The notes below the pieces were generated by a model that saw only the letters and a program-made list of their open reading frames with translations, was not told the origin of the DNA and ran no database searches. 64,000 bases of DNA from Paracoccus sp. Z118. Its GTDB lineage: Bacteria > Pseudomonadota > Alphaproteobacteria > Rhodobacterales > Rhodobacteraceae. A program made the translations under genes and the position numbers. How positions within the stretch are numbered: position 1 is the first letter of the stretch; each line of letters opens with the position of its first letter. The stretch spans positions 186,001 through 250,000 of the forward strand of contig NZ_JAHQZU010000002.1 of assembly GCF_019061185.1 (NCBI RefSeq), in the 5' to 3' direction. Shown here piece by piece: positions 16,434 to 28,414 of the stretch.

Positions 16434-18236
16434 ATGCAGCGCCCGTGGCATCAGTCAGCCCCGCAATTGGTGGACGTGGCGATGGGGCGCAGGCCCGCCG
16501 ATCTGGTGATCCGGGGCGGGCAGTGGGTCAACGTCCACTCGGGCGAGATCATTCCCGGCACCGATATCGCCGTGGCCGAGGGGCGCTTCGCCTATGTCGG
16601 CCCCGATGCCAGCCACGCCATCGGCCCGCAGACGCAGGTGGTCGAGGCGAACGGGCGTTACCTCGTCCCCGGCCTCTGCGACGCGCATATGCATGTCGAA
16701 AGCGGCATGGTGACGGTGACGGAGTTCGCCCGCGCGGTGATCCCGCACGGCACCACCTCGATGTTCATCGACCCGCACGAGATCGCCAACGTCCTCGGCC
16801 TGCCCGGCGTCAGGCTGATGCATGACGAGGCGGCGGGGCTGCCGATCAACGTCTATGTGCAGGTGCCGAGCTGCGTTCCCAGCGCGCCGGGGCTGGAGCA
16901 TCCGGGCGCCGAGCTTACCCCCGACGACGTGCGCGAGGCGCTGACCTGGCCGAACATCATCGGTCTGGGCGAGGTGATGAGCTTTCCCGGTGTGATCGCC
17001 AACGATCCCAAGATGACGGCCGAGATCGCCGCCACCATGTCGGCGGGGCTGACGGTCGGCGGGCATTACGCCTCGCCCGATCTCGGCCGCCCCTTCCACG
17101 CCTATGCGGCGGGCGGCCCGGCCGACGATCACGAGGGGACCACCGCCGACGACGCGGTGGCCCGCGTGCGGCAGGGGATGCGGGCGATGCTGCGGCTGGG
17201 GTCGGCGTGGCACGACGTCGCCGCGCAGGTGAAGGCGATCACCGAGCGGGGGCTGGACTCGCGCAGCTTCATCCTCTGCACGGACGACAGCCACTCCGGC
17301 ACGCTGGTCCATGAAGGCCACATGAACCGCGTCGTCCGCCACGCCATCGCGCAGGGCCTGAAGCCCGTCACGGCGATCCAGATGGCGACGCTGAACACCG
17401 CCCAGCATTTCGGGCTGGAGCGCGAGCTTGGCTCCATCGCGCCGGGGCGGCGGGCGGACCTGATCGTGACCTCCGACCTCGTGGACCTGCCGGTCGAGAT
17501 GGTGTTCGCGCGGGGGCGGCTGATGGCCAAGGGCGGCGTGCTGACCGCCGATCTGCCGGAGCATCCCTATCCCGAAACGGCCCGCAATACGGTCCATCTG
17601 GGCCGGACGCTTTCCGCCGCCGATTTCGACATTTCCGCCGAGGCGGCGGAAGTCACCGCCCGCGTGATCGGCGTCGTTGAAAATCAGGCGCCGACGCGGG
17701 CGCTGGAACGGCGCCTGCCCGTGCGGGACGGCACCGTGCAGATGGACCCTGCGGGCGACGTCTGCCAGATCGCGCTGGTCGAACGGCACCGCGGCACGGG
17801 CGCGGTGGTCAACGGCTTCGTTTCGGGCTTCGGCTATGACCGGCCCTGCGCCGTCGCCTCGACGGTGGCACATGACAGCCACCACATGATCGTCGTCGGC
17901 ACCGACAAGGCCGACATGGCGCAGGCCGCGAACCGGTTGCAGGAGGTCGGCGGCGGCATCGTCGTGATCGCGGGCGGCGAGGAGCTCGCGCTCGTCGAAC
18001 TGCCCATCGCCGGCCTCATGTCGGACGAGCGGGCCGAGATCGTCGCCGCCAAGGCCGACCGTCTGGTGCAGGCGATGCGCGACTGCGGCTGCACGCTCAA
18101 CAACGCCTACATGCAGCACTCGCTGCTGGCGCTGGTCGTCATCCCCGAGCTTCGCATCTCGGACATGGGCCTGATCGACGTCACGCGGTTCGAGCGGGTG
18201 GAGGTGATCCTGCCCGATCCGCAGCCCGCCGCTTGA
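16434..18236 (+). CDS. ade: Adenine deaminase
   Basis: A 600-residue amidohydrolase that converts adenine to hypoxanthine and ammonia in purine salvage. Metal-binding and active-site motifs are present: CDAHMHVESGM near residues 82-92, DPHEIANV, VPSCVPSAPG, GGHYASP and CTDDSHSGTL. The C-terminal domain with DSHHMIVVGT and GGIVVIAGGEE is the adenine-deaminase-specific end and separates it from dihydroorotase-like relatives. The length matches bacterial Ade. GGAACCGGAAC lies upstream of the ATG. It appears monocistronic. Confidence 0.94.
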   Translation: MQRPWHQSAPQLVDVAMGRRPADLVIRGGQWVNVHSGEIIPGTDIAVAEGRFAYVGPDASHAIGPQTQVVEANGRYLVPGLCDAHMHVESGMVTVTEFARAVIPHGTTSMFIDPHEIANVLGLPGVRLMHDEAAGLPINVYVQVPSCVPSAPGLEHPGAELTPDDVREALTWPNIIGLGEVMSFPGVIANDPKMTAEIAATMSAGLTVGGHYASPDLGRPFHAYAAGGPADDHEGTTADDAVARVRQGMRAMLRLGSAWHDVAAQVKAITERGLDSRSFILCTDDSHSGTLVHEGHMNRVVRHAIAQGLKPVTAIQMATLNTAQHFGLERELGSIAPGRRADLIVTSDLVDLPVEMVFARGRLMAKGGVLTADLPEHPYPETARNTVHLGRTLSAADFDISAEAAEVTARVIGVVENQAPTRALERRLPVRDGTVQMDPAGDVCQIALVERHRGTGAVVNGFVSGFGYDRPCAVASTVAHDSHHMIVVGTDKADMAQAANRLQEVGGGIVVIAGGEELALVELPIAGLMSDERAEIVAAKADRLVQAMRDCGCTLNNAYMQHSLLALVVIPELRISDMGLIDVTRFERVEVILPDPQPAA

Positions 18237-18286
18237 TCCGGCGGCTCGGCCCCCCGATATGGGGCCAAGAAATCGAAAGGAACGCC

Positions 18287-18367
18287 ATGTCCCGCGCCGC
18301 GATGCACCGCCTGTCCTTCTATCTGCTGATGGGCGTGACGCTCTACGCCTCGCTCGTCGGCGCATAA
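18287..18367 (+). CDS. 26-residue membrane microprotein
   Basis: ATG to TAA encodes MSRAAMHRLSFYLLMGVTLY plus ASLVGA, one basic head and one hydrophobic helix. GAAAGGA (18275-18281) lies 5 bases upstream. The stop is immediately followed by GGAGG, the ribosome site of the XpaC-like gene 9 bases on, so the two are probably co-translated. Function unknown; it could be a small subunit or a leader for the downstream gene. Confidence 0.5.
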   Translation: MSRAAMHRLSFYLLMGVTLYASLVGA

Positions 18368-18376
18368 GGAGGTCCG

Positions 18377-19363
18377 ATGGCACGGCGTTTCGGCGGCAAG
18401 TATTCCCCCGGCCAGCAGGCCCGCAACGGCTACGGCAACGGCAACGATCCCCTGCCCCGCCCTCGGCCGGGCGAGGTGCGGCACCGGTTCGAGTCGCGGC
18501 CGAAGTGGATCACCATCATGGCGACTCCGCTCCTGCTGTCCGGGTGGGGTTCCCCCTTTGAGTTGGCGACGGCGCTTGCGGGCTTCGGCCTGATCGCCGC
18601 CGGCATGTGGATGACGCGCGAGGGGCTGCAGGCCGAGGCCGCCTACGACGCCCGCCGCGTCGCCCGCCGGCCGGGCATCCCGCGCAAGCTGTTCGGCGGC
18701 ATCCTCGCCGGCACCGGCATCGCCGTCGGCGCGTTCGAGCCGGGCGCGGCGGCGGGCGCGGGCGTCCTGGGCTTCACCGCCGCGATCCTGCACTGGCTCG
18801 CCTTCGGCCCCGATCCGACCAGGGACAAGGGCATGGAGGGGGTGGATACCTTCCAGCAGGACCGCGTGGCCCGGATCGTGGCCGAGGCGGAGACCTATCT
18901 GGACGGCATGACCGAGGCGATCAAGCGCACGGGTGACCGCCAGCTTGAGGCGCGGGTGAACCTGTTCGCCGCCACGGCGCGGACGCTGTTCGATCAGGTG
19001 GAGCAGGACCCGGACGGGCTGTCCCCGGCGCGGCGCTATCTCGGCGTCTATCTGATGGGCGCGCGCGACGCGACGGTGAAGTTCGCGGACCATTACGCGC
19101 AGACGCGCGATGCGACGGCCCGCTCGGACTACGAGGCGCTGCTGGCCGACCTGGAACGGAACTTCCGCGCCATCGCCGACCGGCTGCGGCAGGGCGGGCG
19201 CACCGACATGGAGATCGAGATCAGCGTCCTGCGCGAACGCCTTGCCCGCGAAGGGGTGCGGATGCCCGAGGGCCAGCCTCTGCTGGGCAGCGGGCGGCTG
19301 ACCGACACGCAGACGTTGGACGAGCTGCTGCGGATGCCGGCGGAACAGAAGGCCGGGCGCTGA
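18377..19363 (+). CDS. XpaC-like protein (5-bromo-4-chloroindolyl phosphate hydrolysis family)
   Basis: A 328-residue membrane-anchored protein. The N-terminal 40 residues are Gly/Asn/Arg-rich and soluble. About three hydrophobic segments follow ([48 protein letters not shown]). A helical C-terminal domain of about 180 residues completes it ([16 protein letters not shown] to LLADLERNF). This is the XpaC architecture, usually encoded next to a TelA-type toxic-anion-resistance protein. No telA is here, only the 26-residue microprotein upstream. GGAGG precedes the ATG. Biochemical role unknown. Confidence 0.8.
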   Translation: MARRFGGKYSPGQQARNGYGNGNDPLPRPRPGEVRHRFESRPKWITIMATPLLLSGWGSPFELATALAGFGLIAAGMWMTREGLQAEAAYDARRVARRPGIPRKLFGGILAGTGIAVGAFEPGAAAGAGVLGFTAAILHWLAFGPDPTRDKGMEGVDTFQQDRVARIVAEAETYLDGMTEAIKRTGDRQLEARVNLFAATARTLFDQVEQDPDGLSPARRYLGVYLMGARDATVKFADHYAQTRDATARSDYEALLADLERNFRAIADRLRQGGRTDMEIEISVLRERLAREGVRMPEGQPLLGSGRLTDTQTLDELLRMPAEQKAGR

Positions 19364-19370
19364 CCGGCCC

Positions 19371-20180
19371 ATGCCCCGCTTCGCGCTGAAGATCGAATAT
19401 GACGGCGGCCCGTTCGCCGGATGGCAGGCGCAGGCGGACCAGCCCTCGGTGCAGGGCGCGGTGGAACGGGCGCTGGCGGCGCTCGATCCCGGCTTCAGGG
19501 CGGGGGCGCGAATCGCGGCGGCGGGGCGCACCGATGCGGGCGTCCACGCGACCGGGCAGGTCGCCCATGCCGACCTCGCCCGAGAATGGGAGCCGTTCCG
19601 GCTGGCCGAGGCGCTGAACTGGCATCTGAAACCCGATCCGGTGGCGGTGCTGGAGGCGGCGCTTGTCCCGGACGACTTCCATGCCCGCTTCGACGCGACC
19701 GAACGGCGCTACACCTTCCGCCTGCTCGCCCGCCGCGCGCCGGCCACGCATGATCGCGGGCTGGTCTGGCAGGTGCGCCAGCCGCTGGATGCAGGCGCGA
19801 TGCGGCAGGGCGCGGCGCATCTGGTCGGACGGCATGATTTCACCACCTTCCGATCCACCATGTGCCAGTCGGCCAGCCCGGTGAAAACGCTGGACGCGAT
19901 CGGGATCGAGGAACTGCCGGTCCCCTCGGGCACCGAATACCGCCTTCACCTGCGGGCGCGGTCGTTCCTGCATAATCAGGTCCGATCCATCGTCGGGACG
20001 CTGGAGCGGGTGGGGGCCGGCGCGTGGCCTCCCCAACGGGTGGCCGAGGCACTGGCAGCCAAAGACCGCGCCGCCTGCGGGCCGGTCTGCCCGCCGCAGG
20101 GGCTGTACCTCACCGGTGCCGGTTATCCGCAGGACCCGTTCACCGCTTCGTCCAGCGGGTCCGTTTCCAGCCCGGAATGA
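19371..20180 (+). CDS. truA: tRNA pseudouridine(38-40) synthase
   Basis: A 269-residue enzyme that isomerises uridines 38-40 in the anticodon stem-loop of many tRNAs. The catalytic Asp is in [12 protein letters not shown] near residue 54, and [13 protein letters not shown] is the conserved second motif. The length is normal. It starts 7 bases after the XpaC-like gene. Its 3' end overlaps the converging sugar transferase by 41 bases; the last residues ([10 protein letters not shown]) are outside the conserved domain. Confidence 0.95.
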   Translation: MPRFALKIEYDGGPFAGWQAQADQPSVQGAVERALAALDPGFRAGARIAAAGRTDAGVHATGQVAHADLAREWEPFRLAEALNWHLKPDPVAVLEAALVPDDFHARFDATERRYTFRLLARRAPATHDRGLVWQVRQPLDAGAMRQGAAHLVGRHDFTTFRSTMCQSASPVKTLDAIGIEELPVPSGTEYRLHLRARSFLHNQVRSIVGTLERVGAGAWPPQRVAEALAAKDRAACGPVCPPQGLYLTGAGYPQDPFTASSSGSVSSPE

Positions 20181-20955
20181 TGACCGTCATCACCGTGTTC
20201 CAGATGATCCACATGTCCAGCGCGAAGCTGCGGCGGCGCAGATAGATCATGTCCAGCTGCAGCTTGGTCGGCAGGCAGCGGCGGTAATAGGCCTGCTCGG
20301 TCGCCTCGGCCGTGCCGCAGGACGCCATGATGGCGTCCTCATGCGCGTGATAGATCAGCGTCGCGAGGCCCGTGGCGCCGGGGCGCATCTGAAGCACCTG
20401 CGCGTATTCGCGGGGGAACCGTTCCACATATTCGCGCAGCGGCGGGCGCGGGCCGACGAAGCTCATGTCGCCGCGCAGGATGTTGAAGAGCTGCGGCATT
20501 TCGTCGATCCGGGTCCGGCGCAGGATGCAGCCGAACCTGGTGATGCGCCAGTTCTTGTGCGCGCCCGAGGCCCCCGAATCCTCGGCGGCCCGTCGCATGG
20601 TGCGGAACTTGAGCTGGTTGAAGCTTTCGTCGGGGCTGCGCATCCGGGGCGCGACGTAGAGGATGGGCCGCCCCTGCGAGACCAGCAGGATCGCCGCGAC
20701 GACCAGCATCACCAGTGACAGCGGGATCAGCAGCAGCAGCGAAAAGACGATGTCGAAGGCCCGCTTGCCGGGCGTCATGTGGATCGAGGCGGAAGGACCG
20801 GTCAGAATGCCGTAGGGGATCGCGGCCGATGCCGCGGCGACACGTTCCGGCGGACGCCGCTCCGTCCGTTCCCAGTCCTGTATGATCGACACGCGCACCC
20901 CGCTGGAAACTCGGAAAATCGGACATCGATAGAGACCTGCCGTTCCGTTTACCAT
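20140..20955 (-). CDS. Bacterial sugar transferase (undecaprenyl-phosphate type)
   Basis: A priming glycosyltransferase that moves a sugar-1-phosphate from a UDP-sugar to a lipid carrier for exopolysaccharide. A membrane helix ([20 protein letters not shown]) is followed by [32 protein letters not shown] and [10 protein letters not shown], all core family motifs. The longest form is 271 residues. An internal ATG at 20778 ([12 protein letters not shown]) gives 212 residues and fits the family start better; neither start has a clear ribosome site. No other polysaccharide gene is nearby, so it is an orphan. It overlaps truA tail to tail. Confidence 0.85.
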   Translation of the reverse strand: MVNGTAGLYRCPIFRVSSGVRVSIIQDWERTERRPPERVAAASAAIPYGILTGPSASIHMTPGKRAFDIVFSLLLLIPLSLVMLVVAAILLVSQGRPILYVAPRMRSPDESFNQLKFRTMRRAAEDSGASGAHKNWRITRFGCILRRTRIDEMPQLFNILRGDMSFVGPRPPLREYVERFPREYAQVLQMRPGATGLATLIYHAHEDAIMASCGTAEATEQAYYRRCLPTKLQLDMIYLRRRSFALDMWIIWNTVMTVIIPGWKRTRWTKR

Positions 20956-21073
20956 CTAAAGCGCATGCGTGAAATCGGCGGAAGCCGGAAAACATGGCGA
21001 TCTTGCGAGGATGCAACGGTTTTGGCAGGTTACCGCCTGTCCGGCACCCGGCCGGCACAGGAAAGGACATCCC

Positions 21074-21529
21074 GTGCGCAAGTTTCTCGTGGTTCTGGAC
21101 GAAACCCGCGAATGCCTGAACGCGATCCGCTATGCGGCGCTGCGGGCCGCGGCGACAGGCAGCTCGGTGCAGGTTCTGGCGGTGATCCCCGCCGAGGAAA
21201 TCCAGCACGGCATGGGCGTCGCCGAGGTCATGCGCGCCGAGGCGCAGGAGCGGATCGAGGCGCATTTTCAGGTATTTGCCAAGTGGATGCGGGACAAGCC
21301 GGGGGTGGAGCCAGAGCTGGTCATCCGCGAGGGCGACCCCGCGACCGAGCTGCTGGCGCAGATCTCCGCCGACCCGCAGATCGGGGTCGTCGTGCTGGGC
21401 GCCTCGACCGACAGCGCGGGGCCCGGCCCGCTCGCCAGCCGGCTTCTGCGGGACGTGGCCTCGCTGCCCTGCCCGCTGACGATCGTGCCGGGGGACATTT
21501 CGGCCGAACGGCTTCAGCAGATCACCTGA
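21074..21529 (+). CDS. Universal stress protein (UspA family)
   Basis: A 151-residue cytosolic protein. It starts KFLVVLDETRECLNAIRYA and ends with a typical nucleotide-binding region (VVVLGASTDSAGPGPLASRL and LPCPLTIVPG). The start is GTG at 21074, chosen because AAAGGA sits 6 bases upstream and the family begins there; upstream residues are unrelated. Such proteins support survival under stress, often binding ATP. It precedes the NifU-like gene by 125 bases. Confidence 0.85.
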   Translation: MRKFLVVLDETRECLNAIRYAALRAAATGSSVQVLAVIPAEEIQHGMGVAEVMRAEAQERIEAHFQVFAKWMRDKPGVEPELVIREGDPATELLAQISADPQIGVVVLGASTDSAGPGPLASRLLRDVASLPCPLTIVPGDISAERLQQIT

Positions 21530-21585
21530 CGGGCGGTGGGAACCCGGCGGAGCCGCGCGGGTTGACTTCGCCCCTTGACTGGCTC

Positions 21586-21613
21586 CGGTTGACTTGACCC
21601 GGTTGACTTGACC
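21586..21613 (+). repeat. Two tandem 14-bp repeats CGGTTGACTTGACC
   Basis: Units 21586-21599 and 21600-21613 are identical, and partial copies of the core (GGTTGACTT at 21560, CTTGACTGG at 21574) lie just upstream. Each unit contains TTGAC, the core of the sigma-70 -35 box, twice. The array ends 41 bases before the NifU-like start, so it may be part of its promoter or an operator. Confidence 0.6.
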
Positions 21614-21654
21614 GCGCCCGATGACCATATCCGATCCTCAAGAGGAGCCGCGCC

Positions 21655-22215
21655 ATGTTCATCCAGACCGAAACCACACCGAATCCCGCCACGCTGAAGT
21701 TCCTGCCCGGCGAGACCGTGCTGGCAAACGGCACGGCGGATTTCCCGGCCAGCGATACCGCCGCGTCCAGCCCGCTGGCGCAGCGCCTGTTCGCCGTTCC
21801 GGGCGTCTCGGGCGTGTTCCTCGGCCAGGATTTCGTGACCGTCACCAAGGCGGACGCCTCGGTCTGGGACCAGATCAAGCCCTCGATCCTCGGCGCGATC
21901 ATGGAGCATTACCAGTCCGGCCAGCCGGCGGTGGTGCAGACGGGCGCGGTCGATGATGGCCATGCCGAACATTCCGGCCCCGATGCCGAGATCGTCGTGC
22001 AGATCAAGGAACTGCTGGACACCCGCGTCCGCCCGGCGGTGGCGCAGGACGGCGGCGACATCACCTTCCACGGTTTCGACCGCGGCGTCGTCTACCTGAC
22101 CATGAAGGGCGCCTGCGCGGGCTGCCCGTCCTCGACCCTGACGCTGAAGATGGGGATCGAGAACCTGCTGCGCCACTACATCCCCGAAGTGACCGAGGTT
22201 CGCCCGGTTGCCTGA
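21655..22215 (+). CDS. NifU-like Fe-S cluster scaffold (Nfu type)
   Basis: A 186-residue protein with an N-terminal Nfu domain (MFIQTETTPNPATLKFLPG) and a C-terminal NifU domain whose CxxC (Cys154 and Cys157 in KGACAGCPSS) holds an iron-sulfur cluster for delivery to apoproteins. This two-domain form is standard in alphaproteobacteria and mitochondria. It lacks the IscU-like N-terminal domain of true NifU, so it is not a nitrogen-fixation gene. AGGAG precedes the ATG. It overlaps tsaB by 8 bases. Confidence 0.93.
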   Translation: MFIQTETTPNPATLKFLPGETVLANGTADFPASDTAASSPLAQRLFAVPGVSGVFLGQDFVTVTKADASVWDQIKPSILGAIMEHYQSGQPAVVQTGAVDDGHAEHSGPDAEIVVQIKELLDTRVRPAVAQDGGDITFHGFDRGVVYLTMKGACAGCPSSTLTLKMGIENLLRHYIPEVTEVRPVA

Positions 22216-22807
22216 CGGGCTGGTCCTTGGCTTCGACACCTCGGCCGCGCATTGCGCGGCCGCTGTCGTTTCGGGCGGCCGGGTGCTGGCCGAGCGGCTG
22301 GAGCCGATGGCGAAGGGCCAGGCCGAGCGGCTGATGCCGCTGATCGAGGAGGTGCTGGCCGAGGCGGGCGTCCCGCTTTCCGACCTGACCGGCATCGGTG
22401 TCGGGATCGGCCCCGGCAACTTCACCGGCATCCGCATCAGCGTCGCCGCCGCGCGGGGGCTCGCGCTGTCGCTGGGCATCCCTGCCGTTGGCGTGACCGT
22501 GACGGAGGCGGCGGCGCTGGACGCCCCCCGCCCCTGCCGGGCTGTCGTGGCCGGGCGCGGAAACGAGGTGTTCTGGCAAGATTTCGACGCATCCGGCCTG
22601 CTCCGCCAGCCCGCCCAGGCCGCAGCAGACACCTTGCCGCCCGGTCCGCCGATCACCGAGCCGACGCTCCCCACCGCCGTCGCCATCGCCCGCATCGCCG
22701 CCAGCCGCATCGCCGCGGGCGAGCCGCTGCCGCGCCCGGCCCCGCTTTACCTGCGCCCCGCCGACGCCGCCCCGCCGCGCGATCCCGCACCCGTCATCCT
22801 TCCGTGA
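22208..22807 (+). CDS. tsaB: tRNA threonylcarbamoyladenosine biosynthesis protein TsaB
   Basis: A 199-residue partner of TsaD, TsaE and TsaC in making t6A37 of ANN-decoding tRNAs. Conserved N-terminal motifs are LGFDTSAAHCAAAVV and GVGIGPGNFTGIRIS. The start appears to be TTG at 22208, inside the end of the NifU-like gene; no ATG fits the conserved N-terminus. The C-terminus (RPAPLYLRPADAAPP) is the usual short tail. It overlaps rimI by 4 bases as GTGA, so nfu-tsaB-rimI form one unit. Confidence 0.92.
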   Translation: MPDGLVLGFDTSAAHCAAAVVSGGRVLAERLEPMAKGQAERLMPLIEEVLAEAGVPLSDLTGIGVGIGPGNFTGIRISVAAARGLALSLGIPAVGVTVTEAAALDAPRPCRAVVAGRGNEVFWQDFDASGLLRQPAQAAADTLPPGPPITEPTLPTAVAIARIAASRIAAGEPLPRPAPLYLRPADAAPPRDPAPVILP

Positions 22808-23205
22808 CGCCCGAGGAAATGGCCGCGCTTCACGCGCGCTGCTTCGCCCACCCGCGCCCGTGGTCGGCGGGCGAGATCCGCGACGTCTCCTCGCTTCCGG
22901 GCGCATTCCTGCTGCTGCGCCCGCAGGGCTTCCTCATCGGCCGCACCGCCGCCGACGAGGCGGAGCTGCTGACGCTCGCCGTCGAACCCGAGGCAAGGCG
23001 GCAGGGCATCGGCCGGGCGCTGGTGCAGGAATTCGCCCGCGTCGCCCGCTCCCGCAGCGCGGCGCACGGCTTCCTTGAGGTCGCCTCGGACAACGACGCG
23101 GCGCTCTCGCTCTATGCCGCCTGCGGCTGGCGGCAGACCGGGCGGCGGCGGAGCTATTACGCGCCCGGCATTGACGCGCTGACGATGGCCGCCGATATGG
23201 GCTGA
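22804..23205 (+). CDS. rimI: GNAT acetyltransferase, RimI-like
   Basis: A 133-residue N-acetyltransferase. The acetyl-CoA loop is EARRQGIGRALV (about residues 61-72), followed by FLEVASDNDAALSLYAACGW and RRSYY, the pattern of RimI-type alanine N-acetyltransferases of ribosomal protein bS18. The start is GTG at 22804, overlapping the tsaB stop. The tsaB-rimI pair is conserved in many bacteria. Substrate not proven. Confidence 0.85.
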   Translation: MTPEEMAALHARCFAHPRPWSAGEIRDVSSLPGAFLLLRPQGFLIGRTAADEAELLTLAVEPEARRQGIGRALVQEFARVARSRSAAHGFLEVASDNDAALSLYAACGWRQTGRRRSYYAPGIDALTMAADMG

Positions 23206-23296
23206 GCCCCCCCCCTCGCCCAAGCGCGACCCCCCGGTTGCGCTAAATCGGCGCATTCCGCGGCAGCCCGCAGCCTGCCCGCGCAGGAGGTGCCCG

Positions 23297-26754
<3,458 letters not shown>

Positions 26755-26917
26755 GCCGGCCCCGGTGCGCATCTTGCGCTCCGGGATGCAAAAAACCCAC
26801 ACTCCTGCAAAAGCTTCGCAGCGCGGGTTGTGGCAAGGAACCCCTGCCCCTAGGTTTTGTTCTGCGCAGGACAGCATTCTTGCTGAGCCTTGTTTTGAAT
26901 TTCTGGAGTGATCCCGC

Positions 26918-27604
26918 ATGCGTAAAATGACCATCCCGCTCGCCTCGGCCATCGCGCTTGGCCTGGCCGCGTCGGCGAACGCCGGCGGATATACCGCCCC
27001 CGTCACCGATGTCGCGCCGGCGGCTCCCGTGGTCGTGACGCCCGCGCCCGCAGGTGACTGGCAGGGCCTGTATGCGGGGGGCACGCTCGGCTACGGCTTC
27101 GGCGGCGATGACGAGTTCACCCTGGGCGGCGGCAGCATCGTCGGCGACAACGAAATCTCCGGTGTCAACGCCGGCCTGCATGTCGGCTATCGCTGGCAGC
27201 GCGGCAACCTTGTGATCGGGCCGGAACTGTCGATCACCGGCGGCAACGTCGATGACAGCGTTTCGGTGCTTGGCGACGACTACGAATCGTCCTTGAACCA
27301 CATGGTCGCGCTGAAGCTGAAAACCGGCTATCAAGTGCGCCCGGACACGCTGGTCTATGGCATTGCCGGTGTCAGCCGCGGCGACTTCACCTTCACCGCC
27401 GATGGTCAGGATTTCGACTATGACACCAACGGCTACGTCTTCGGCCTCGGCATCGAGCGCATGATCACCGACCGCCTGTCGGTGACGGGCGAGATCGAGC
27501 GCAACCACTTCAAGAGCGAAAACATCGATCTGGGAGCGCTGGGGGACACCAACGGCACGCCGACCTTCAACAACGTCAAGGTCGGTGTGAACTTCAAGTT
27601 CTGA
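26918..27604 (+). CDS. Outer-membrane beta-barrel protein (Omp25/OmpA-like)
   Basis: A 228-residue precursor with a signal peptide of about 23 residues (AIALGLAASANA). A Pro/Val-rich spacer follows, then an eight-strand barrel: alternating hydrophobic strands such as WQGLYAGGTLGYGFGG, AGLHVGYRWQRG, LVYGIAGVSRG and GYVFGLGIERM, ending in VGVNFKF with the C-terminal Phe needed for Bam insertion. This is the small porin-like family common in alphaproteobacteria. CTGGAG lies before the ATG. A terminator follows at 27623. Confidence 0.85.
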   Translation: MRKMTIPLASAIALGLAASANAGGYTAPVTDVAPAAPVVVTPAPAGDWQGLYAGGTLGYGFGGDDEFTLGGGSIVGDNEISGVNAGLHVGYRWQRGNLVIGPELSITGGNVDDSVSVLGDDYESSLNHMVALKLKTGYQVRPDTLVYGIAGVSRGDFTFTADGQDFDYDTNGYVFGLGIERMITDRLSVTGEIERNHFKSENIDLGALGDTNGTPTFNNVKVGVNFKF

Positions 27605-27622
27605 TCCGCTCCGGGTCGAGAC

Positions 27623-27650
27623 AAAGGGCCGTCCTCAGGGGCGGCCCTTT
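27623..27650. terminator. Terminator between omp gene and pdeM
   Basis: The 9-bp stem AAAGGGCCG/CGGCCCTTT with a 10-base loop, followed by TGC on the plus strand. The AAA/TTT ends make it usable from both sides, so it may also stop the converging repair operon. Confidence 0.75.
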
Positions 27651-27660
27651 TGCGTCGCCG

Positions 27661-28350
27661 TCATCCGAATGACAGCGGCGGTCCGGCGCGGCGCCGGCGC
27701 GGCGGTTGCAGCGGGATCGGCAAAGCCCTGTGCAGGCAGGCGACGGCAAAGCCGCCCTCGACCAGATGCAGCAGCGCCGGATCGTGGACGGACAGCCCGC
27801 CCGTGTAGCTGCCGAACGCGGGCAGGATCAGGTGATCGCGCCCGACCAGCAGCGCCCGCCGCCGCGCCCCGGCCAGCGGCACGACCGGGTGGTAATGGCC
27901 GCTGATATCGGGGCCGCCGGCTTCGGCGACATGGCGCAGGGTGACGCCGCCCAACCGCGCCTCGTCCGCCCGCCGGCCCGGCAGCGCCGTTCCGTGATGC
28001 GCGGGATCGTGGTTCCCCGACACCCACAACCAGTCCCGCCCGTCGGCCAGTGCCGCCAACGCCGCAGCCACATCCGCATCCAGCGCCCCGGCCGCCGCAT
28101 CGTCATCGAACCCGTCGCCGAGGCTAACGACCAAAGCCGGGTCCAGCGCGGCGATCTCGTCCCCCAGCCGCCGCAGTGTTTCCAGCCCGTCATAGGGCGG
28201 CAGCAGCGCGCCGCCGCGCCGCGCCATCCGCTCGGATTTCCCCAGATGCAGATCCGCGACGATCAGCCACCGCCCCTGCGGCCACCAGAGCGCGCCGGAA
28301 CAGCGCGCCTCGAACGTCAGCCCGTGCCAGTCGAAGACGAAGCCTGTCAT
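27661..28350 (-). CDS. pdeM: Ligase-associated DNA damage response endonuclease PdeM
   Basis: A 229-residue calcineurin-like metallophosphoesterase, last gene of the ligase-associated repair operon. Metal motifs: VADLHLGKSE, LGDGFDDD, SGNHDPAHH and SGHYHPVV. I chose the ATG at 28350 (MTGFVFDWHG), matching the family start. A tandem repeat has copied the start context, so an ATG at 28398, overlapping the helicase stop as ATGA, would add 16 residues. It may process DNA or RNA ends for the adjacent ligase (inference from context). Confidence 0.9.
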   Translation of the reverse strand: MTGFVFDWHGLTFEARCSGALWWPQGRWLIVADLHLGKSERMARRGGALLPPYDGLETLRRLGDEIAALDPALVVSLGDGFDDDAAAGALDADVAAALAALADGRDWLWVSGNHDPAHHGTALPGRRADEARLGGVTLRHVAEAGGPDISGHYHPVVPLAGARRRALLVGRDHLILPAFGSYTGGLSVHDPALLHLVEGGFAVACLHRALPIPLQPPRRRRAGPPLSFG

Positions 28351-28351
28351 T

Positions 28352-28414
28352 GCGCCTTGTGCGTCCTCCCCCACGGTGCCCTGTGCGTCCCCGGTCATCG
28401 CGCCTTGCGCGTCC
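28352..28414. repeat. Imperfect 24-bp tandem repeat, three units, at lhr/pdeM junction
   Basis: Copies of G(C/T)GCC(T/C)TG(T/C)GCGTCC begin at 28352, 28376 and 28400, exactly 24 bases apart. On the minus strand this repeats the coding unit DAQG and the context of ATGAC(C/A)GG, giving two possible pdeM starts. Replication slippage is the likely origin. Confidence 0.75.

Noticed and set aside
18377-19363. Tellurite resistance locus
   Set aside because: XpaC alone is present; no telA or ter genes.
21655-22215. Nitrogen fixation gene nifU
   Set aside because: It has the Nfu layout, lacks the IscU domain, and no nif genes are nearby.
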